DNA of 64,000 bases from Halovivax asiaticus JCM 14624 (GTDB taxonomy: Archaea > Halobacteriota > Halobacteria > Halobacteriales > Natrialbaceae), in NCBI RefSeq assembly GCF_000337515.1, contig NZ_AOIQ01000014.1, positions 356,903-420,902 of the forward strand, written 5' to 3'. The notes under the pieces are model-generated. The model was not told the origin of the DNA, did not search any database, and saw nothing but the letters and a program-made list of their open reading frames with translations. Below, one piece after another: positions 60,620 through 64,000 of the stretch. The position numbers and the translations under genes are program-made. Positions within the stretch are counted from its first letter, which is position 1. Each line of letters starts with the position of its first letter.

Positions 60620-61441
60620 TCAGCGGCGCTCGTGCGCCCAGAACTCGTCGTCGACGGTAACCTCCTTCTTGAACAGCGGGACCTCGTCTTTGAGCCGATT
60701 GATCCCGTCCTCGACGGTACGAAACGCCTCCCGCCGGTGGCCGGCGAGGACGACGACGAACACGATGTCTTCGCCCGCCGGGACGATACCGGTCCGGTGG
60801 TGGAGTTCGACTGCGAGCACGCCGTCGCGACGGGCGAGGTCGGATTCGATCGCCACCAGTTGCTCGTCGGCGAACCCGTCGTACTTCTCGAACTCGAGGT
60901 GCTTCGTCCGGACGTCGTCGGGACCGTCTCGCGCTCGCACGCGCCCGGTGAAGGTAGCAATCGCCCCTGCTCGATCGGCCTCGGAGGCGTTCGTGACCGT
61001 CTCGACGAGCGAAGCGAGCGTCTCGTACGATTCGCGCTCGTGGAGTGCGTCGACGATGGTTTCGAGGTCGAGGTCGCGCGGGTGCTCGACGATGGCGAGC
61101 GGATCGTTCACGCCCCTGGCCGGGCCGCCGATCACGACCTGTGGCTGGGCGAGTCTGTCGACCCCGTCGACGATCGCGTAGTCACAGTCGCTCGCGAGCC
61201 CATCGAGCGCGTCTCGAACGGACAACCCGGTTCCCGTCGCCGCCCAGTCGCCGTCGGCTCCGAGCTCGTACGTGACGTCACCGCCATGGCGCTCCGGCCG
61301 GCTCGCCGCACCGTCCGCGATCGTCGCGTCGTACCGGACGACACCGACTCGGCCAGCTTGTCCGAGTCGATCGGCGACGCGATCGACCGCCTGGTTGCGA
61401 CTGTCCGTCGGCGCGTCGCCGGTGATGCCGAGAACGTACAT
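60620..61441 (-). CDS. moaE: MobB-like/MoaE fusion, molybdopterin synthase catalytic subunit
   Basis: 273 residues. The C-terminal half (about 140-273) is MoaE: 'AGAIATFTGRVRARDGPDDVRTKHLEFEKYDG', 'VELHHRTGIVPAGEDIVFVVVLAGHRREAFRTVEDGINRLKDEVPLFKKEV', with the catalytic Lys in the PLFKKE region. It transfers sulfur from MoaD to precursor Z. The N-terminal half ('MYVLGITGDAPTDSRNQAVDRVADRLGQAGRVGVVRYD') resembles MobB, but the P-loop is degraded: 'GITGDAPTDS' lacks the GK(S/T). Haloarchaeal MoaE proteins with this extension are known. The MoaD partner is not in the window. Confidence 0.9.
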   Translation of the reverse strand: MYVLGITGDAPTDSRNQAVDRVADRLGQAGRVGVVRYDATIADGAASRPERHGGDVTYELGADGDWAATGTGLSVRDALDGLASDCDYAIVDGVDRLAQPQVVIGGPARGVNDPLAIVEHPRDLDLETIVDALHERESYETLASLVETVTNASEADRAGAIATFTGRVRARDGPDDVRTKHLEFEKYDGFADEQLVAIESDLARRDGVLAVELHHRTGIVPAGEDIVFVVVLAGHRREAFRTVEDGINRLKDEVPLFKKEVTVDDEFWAHERR

Positions 61442-61539
61442 GTGTCTGTAGAGGCCGTCTCACGGTTTGTACCTGTCGTTCCCTGCGGTATCCGTCACGT
61501 CGCTTTCGCGGGTATCGTCGCAGTGGCTCCCTGGGAAAA

Positions 61540-62005
61540 ACTGGGTGAGAGGAGTAAGCCCCCTTCTGTTCGGCCCGGCATTTGGCTAAGCGTCCACGCC
61601 GCCCACGGCGATGCCGTGGCGTGCCGAACTACCAGCGACGTGGACTTGCACCGGTGAGGATTCGCCGTTCCATCGATCCTCGGCCATCGGAAGCGTGGTT
61701 CTCGTGTCTGTGACACCCTGAACCGCGCTGTTCGTGCTCGCGGCGTTTGCCGCTCGCTTCGTCGTGGTTCTCGCCCTTCGGGCTCCGAACCACGCATCCC
61801 TCGGCGGGTCAACTCCCCTTCCTTTCGGTCGGGTTCGCTCGCCTCATCGGTCCGGCCGAGACGTGTCGTTTCTGTTCCAGAGCCGGCGGTCTCCCGCCCC
61901 GGACTTGCGTCCGGTCACCCGTTCGGCAGGTGGGGGGACTTTCCTCGCAGGCGTGGCCCGTCCCGGAGGGACGGACCACGTTGGCTGCGTCGCCCATCTC
62001 GGAGA
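61540..62005 (-). ncRNA. rnpB: RNase P RNA (archaeal type A)
   Basis: The RNA subunit of RNase P, which removes tRNA 5' leaders. On the minus strand the 5' conserved GAGGAAAGTCC (61946-61936) is preceded by a P3-type hairpin (61979-61953, loop TCCG). GAACAGAAACGACACG (61877-61862) marks the specificity-domain region, GGTGCAAGTCCA lies near 61650-61640, and the 3' conserved ACAGAAGGGGGCTTAC is at 61569-61554. Order and spacing are those of archaeal type A RNAs. Ends are approximate; I could not assign P1 with certainty. No protein frame fits this region. 62006-62326 then holds only the promoter side of the AMMECR1 gene. Confidence 0.93.
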
Positions 62006-62326
62006 GATGGACACGCTACTGACGCGCCAGGCCTCGCGGCGTGGTGCGACCGACGCGACGATCGTCGCGCTGTTGGCGTGACCGACGCTGGCTAACCAGG
62101 GCACGGTCACGGTGCAGGGACGAGTCGTGCTTCTGGACGACCCACCCCCGTTCTCCGGGTATCCGGAGTCATCGAGCGTCCCGTTGCCGGGGCACTCGTC
62201 GCGGCAGTCGGGCTCTCTCACCCATTTTGCGGTAGGAATCGCCCACATTTATGTCTCGCGGTCGTCACAGTCGTGGGGGCGTACGAATGGAAGCGCTTTT
62301 GGGTGGTAATCCCTATGTACTCGTGT

Positions 62327-62929
62327 ATGTCCCAGGGACAGGGTGTCGAACTTTCCTACGAGGACGGTGCTCGCGCGGTCGAACTCGCGCGTGAAGCCGT
62401 CGAAGCGTTCGTCCGACACGGGCAACGAGAGCATCCGGGTAGCATGCGAGAGGCGTTTTACGAGCGAACGGGCGCGTTCGTCCGCCTCGAGTCGACCCGG
62501 GGCCGCGGCAGCCTCCGTGGCTGTGCCGGCGGCTATCGCACCGACGACCAGCTCGGTCACGTCATCGTCGACTCGGCGATCGGGGCCGCGAGCGAGAACT
62601 CCTGTGGCTCGGAGGTCACACCGACCGAACTCGACAATCTCACGGTCTCGGTCTGTGTGGTTCGGAACGTGATCCTGACCGACGATCCGCTGGCCGACAT
62701 CGACCTCGGGGCCCACGGTGTCGCGATCGAGGGGCGCGGTCAGTCCGGCTGGCTCTACCCGACCGTCCCCGTCGAGAACGACTGGAGCGACCGCGAGTAT
62801 CTGGATCGTACCTGCCGCAAGGCCGGCCTCCCGCCGACCGCCTGGCAGGACGACGACGTCGCCGTCACACTCTTCGAGGGACACGTCTTCCGCGAGCGCG
62901 CATCCGACGGCACGATCGAAGAACTGTAA
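62327..62929 (+). CDS. AMMECR1 domain protein
   Basis: 200 residues of the AMMECR1/TIGR00296 family, found in archaea and eukaryotes, with unknown biochemical role (redox or nucleic-acid binding suggested for relatives). The family core 'RGRGSLRGCAGGYRTDDQLGHVIVDSAIGAA', 'LTVSVCVVRNVILTD', 'HGVAIEGRGQSGWLYPTVPVEN' and 'LDRTCRKAGLPPTAWQDDDVAVTLFEGHVFRE' is complete; the conserved LRGC Cys is present. The frame is open 18 codons upstream, but the Met at 62327 fits the acidic N-terminus of haloarchaeal members. Confidence 0.92.
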   Translation: MSQGQGVELSYEDGARAVELAREAVEAFVRHGQREHPGSMREAFYERTGAFVRLESTRGRGSLRGCAGGYRTDDQLGHVIVDSAIGAASENSCGSEVTPTELDNLTVSVCVVRNVILTDDPLADIDLGAHGVAIEGRGQSGWLYPTVPVENDWSDREYLDRTCRKAGLPPTAWQDDDVAVTLFEGHVFRERASDGTIEEL

Positions 62930-63018
62930 CGGCGGAGCCGATCGCTGTTCCTGACAGTCGTCTTTCTCGGTAGTCGTCTCTATACGAGCGGCCGGAATCG
63001 GTGCGATTGCGACGCCGC

Positions 63019-63450
63019 TCACGCCCGCCGATCGAGATGCTCTTCGAGCGCTTCCACGATGGCCGGCTCCGTCTCGATGATATCCGCCCGCGACCACCTT
63101 CTGTCCAGCTGTGGGAAAGGACGGTGTAGGACGATGGCATCGTTGGTTACGCTGAAGCCGCTACTCGTCTCCCAGGCGAAGTGGGTGCGCTTGGTGGGTC
63201 CCCACCGGATCGGTCGTCGCTCCAGCCCGGTCGTCGTCGCCCGGTAGGTATACTCACTCTCTATCACGGCCAGGACAAGTACCAGAACCAGTCCACCAGT
63301 GACCATCCCGCGTATCGGCGGATCACCGCTCGAGACCCACACCAACCCGTAGAGACAGGCGACACTCAGCGCCGTCGTGAGCCGGATCACGAACGTGCGT
63401 TTCCGAGGTCGCCTGGCCGTCCATTCGATCGGCACATCGGCGGCCGCCAT
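63019..63450 (-). CDS. PH-like domain membrane protein
   Basis: 143 residues. Two N-terminal helices ('IRLTTALSVACLYGLVWVSSG', 'RGMVTGGLVLVLVLAVI') are followed by a beta-rich domain: 'YTYRATTTGLERRPIRWGPTKRTHFAWETSSGFSVTNDAIVLHRP...', the pattern of bacterial PH (bPH-type) domains on membrane proteins, and a C-terminal helix 'EPAIVEALEEHLDRRA'. The function is unknown. A longer frame would add 45 Arg-rich residues; the Met before 'AAADVPIEW' is chosen. An AT-rich AATTATAAATTT promoter stretch lies just upstream (about 63470-63485). Confidence 0.7.
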   Translation of the reverse strand: MAAADVPIEWTARRPRKRTFVIRLTTALSVACLYGLVWVSSGDPPIRGMVTGGLVLVLVLAVIESEYTYRATTTGLERRPIRWGPTKRTHFAWETSSGFSVTNDAIVLHRPFPQLDRRWSRADIIETEPAIVEALEEHLDRRA

Positions 63451-63530
63451 CACTGAATTATTGGGGCGGAAAATTATAAATTTCACCGAAGTCTTTCCAG
63501 AACGCACTCCGATCGTTCTAGGCTGGAGTG

Positions 63531-64000
63531 TTATGGAGCGTCTTCCATACCGCCGAACCCGACAGCCTCGGCGTCGGCCAGACACCGGTCGGTGGCCTCG
63601 TCCAGTGTTGCCTCCCGAACGACCTCGCCGTCGCGGACGAGTGGTTCGAGGAGTGACTCGCCCTCGTCCGGCCCGTCGCCATCGGCGAGTGCGACGTGGT
63701 GGCCGCCATCCGGCGTCCGGTAGACGTCCTTCACGCCGGAGAGTTTCCCGCGCTTGGAGACGGGTTCGCCGTCGATGGCGACGATATCGAGACTGAAGTC
63801 GAGCGGGTCGGCGTTCGTGACCGCGCTTCCGACGCCGAAGCCGTCGGCGACGTCGCGCAGTTCGCGGAGCTGGGTGGGGCCGAGGCCGCCGGAGAGGAAG
63901 AGGTCGACGTCCTCGCGGCCCCGAGCGTCGAGTTCCCAGCGGACCTCGCGGACGATGTGGCGGAAGTCGCCGCGCCGGGAGCCGGTCGTGTCGAGGCGGA
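63531..64000 (-). CDS. Nicotinate phosphoribosyltransferase, C-terminal part (5' end off window)
   Basis: The minus-strand frame enters from beyond 64000 and ends at 63531. It reads 'RLDTTGSRRGDFRHIVREVRWELDARG', 'DVDLFLSGGLGPTQLRELRDVADGFGVGSAV', 'NADPLDFSLDIVAIDG', 'KRGKLSGVKDVYR', then the C-terminal 'GGHHVALADGDGPDEGESLLEPLVRDGEV'. 'LDTTGSRRGDF' and 'LSGGLGPTQLREL...GFGVGS' are hallmarks of the PncB/NAPRTase barrel, which makes nicotinate mononucleotide from nicotinate for NAD salvage. About 157 codons are visible; the N-terminal half and start are outside. Confidence 0.88.
   Translation of the reverse strand, partial: RLDTTGSRRGDFRHIVREVRWELDARGREDVDLFLSGGLGPTQLRELRDVADGFGVGSAVTNADPLDFSLDIVAIDGEPVSKRGKLSGVKDVYRTPDGGHHVALADGDGPDEGESLLEPLVRDGEVVREATLDEATDRCLADAEAVGFGGMEDAP

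Overview
The window comes from a haloarchaeon (class Halobacteria). Most of it is GC-rich, and the predicted proteins are strongly acidic (Asp/Glu-rich). Many genes have an A/T-rich TATA-like box about 26-31 nt upstream of the start codon with no leader, which is typical of archaeal leaderless transcripts. The gene content is archaeal: an eIF5B-like IF2, proteasome-activating nucleotidase, Pus10, Nob1, ribosomal protein S19e, a PDCD5-family protein, SecD/SecF and an archaeal type A RNase P RNA. Several families are known only from haloarchaea.

Layout. 1-3.6 kb is accessory DNA: two small genes, an AT-rich stretch with a five-helix membrane protein, and a polymorphic toxin-immunity pair whose toxin C-terminus differs in base composition from its N-terminal leader. 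3.6-11.6 kb carries an OYE-type flavin oxidoreductase, a cupin, an NAD(P)-binding protein, an NhaC-type Na+/H+ antiporter, a degenerate histidine-kinase-like protein and a two-gene exported/membrane operon. 11.8-23.8 kb is largely core: alaS, an HtrA-like protease, pus10, rnhB, pepF and pan, with several small membrane proteins. 23.8-28.1 kb (pdaD, an MBL-like protein, DUF5811, a small membrane protein and a lipoprotein hydrolase) lies between two inverted copies of a mosaic, hairpin-rich element. 28.1-41.4 kb holds infB, a PRC-barrel gene, nob1, a CPBP protease, pgi, a channel-like protein, secF-secD, truA and a sulfatase-superfamily enzyme. 42.2-48.5 kb is a catabolic block: a PadR regulator, hyuB, hyuA and a sulfatase. 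48.6-64 kb contains hisS, a histidine kinase, a frameshifted membrane protein, the PP-loop/PDCD5/rps19e/thiL/site-2 protease neighbourhood, a secreted beta-helix protein, a MobB-MoaE fusion, rnpB, an AMMECR1 protein and a partial nicotinate phosphoribosyltransferase.

How the genes work together. Translation and RNA maturation are well represented (alaS, hisS, infB, nob1, truA, pus10, rnpB, rps19e, pdaD for agmatine). So are protein export and quality control (secDF, HtrA-like, pepF, pan, site-2 protease, CPBP). hyuA and hyuB overlap by four bases and should form one ATP-dependent hydantoinase/oxoprolinase-type enzyme; the formylglycine-type sulfatase just upstream may be co-transcribed with them.

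Most unusual items. (1) The 3' flanks of pan and infB start with the same sequence 0-1 nt after the stop codon and share three conserved blocks separated by non-homologous hairpins. (2) The haloarchaeal toxin-immunity pair shows a domain-swap signature. (3) The PAS/kinase-like protein at 8.2-10.0 kb has lost its phosphoacceptor His. (4) A small membrane gene at 38.66 kb has a TATA box but a CTG where the start codon should be. (5) A long membrane protein gene at 52.1-53.7 kb is split by a frameshift. All functional statements rest on reading the sequence and on family knowledge; no database search was run.
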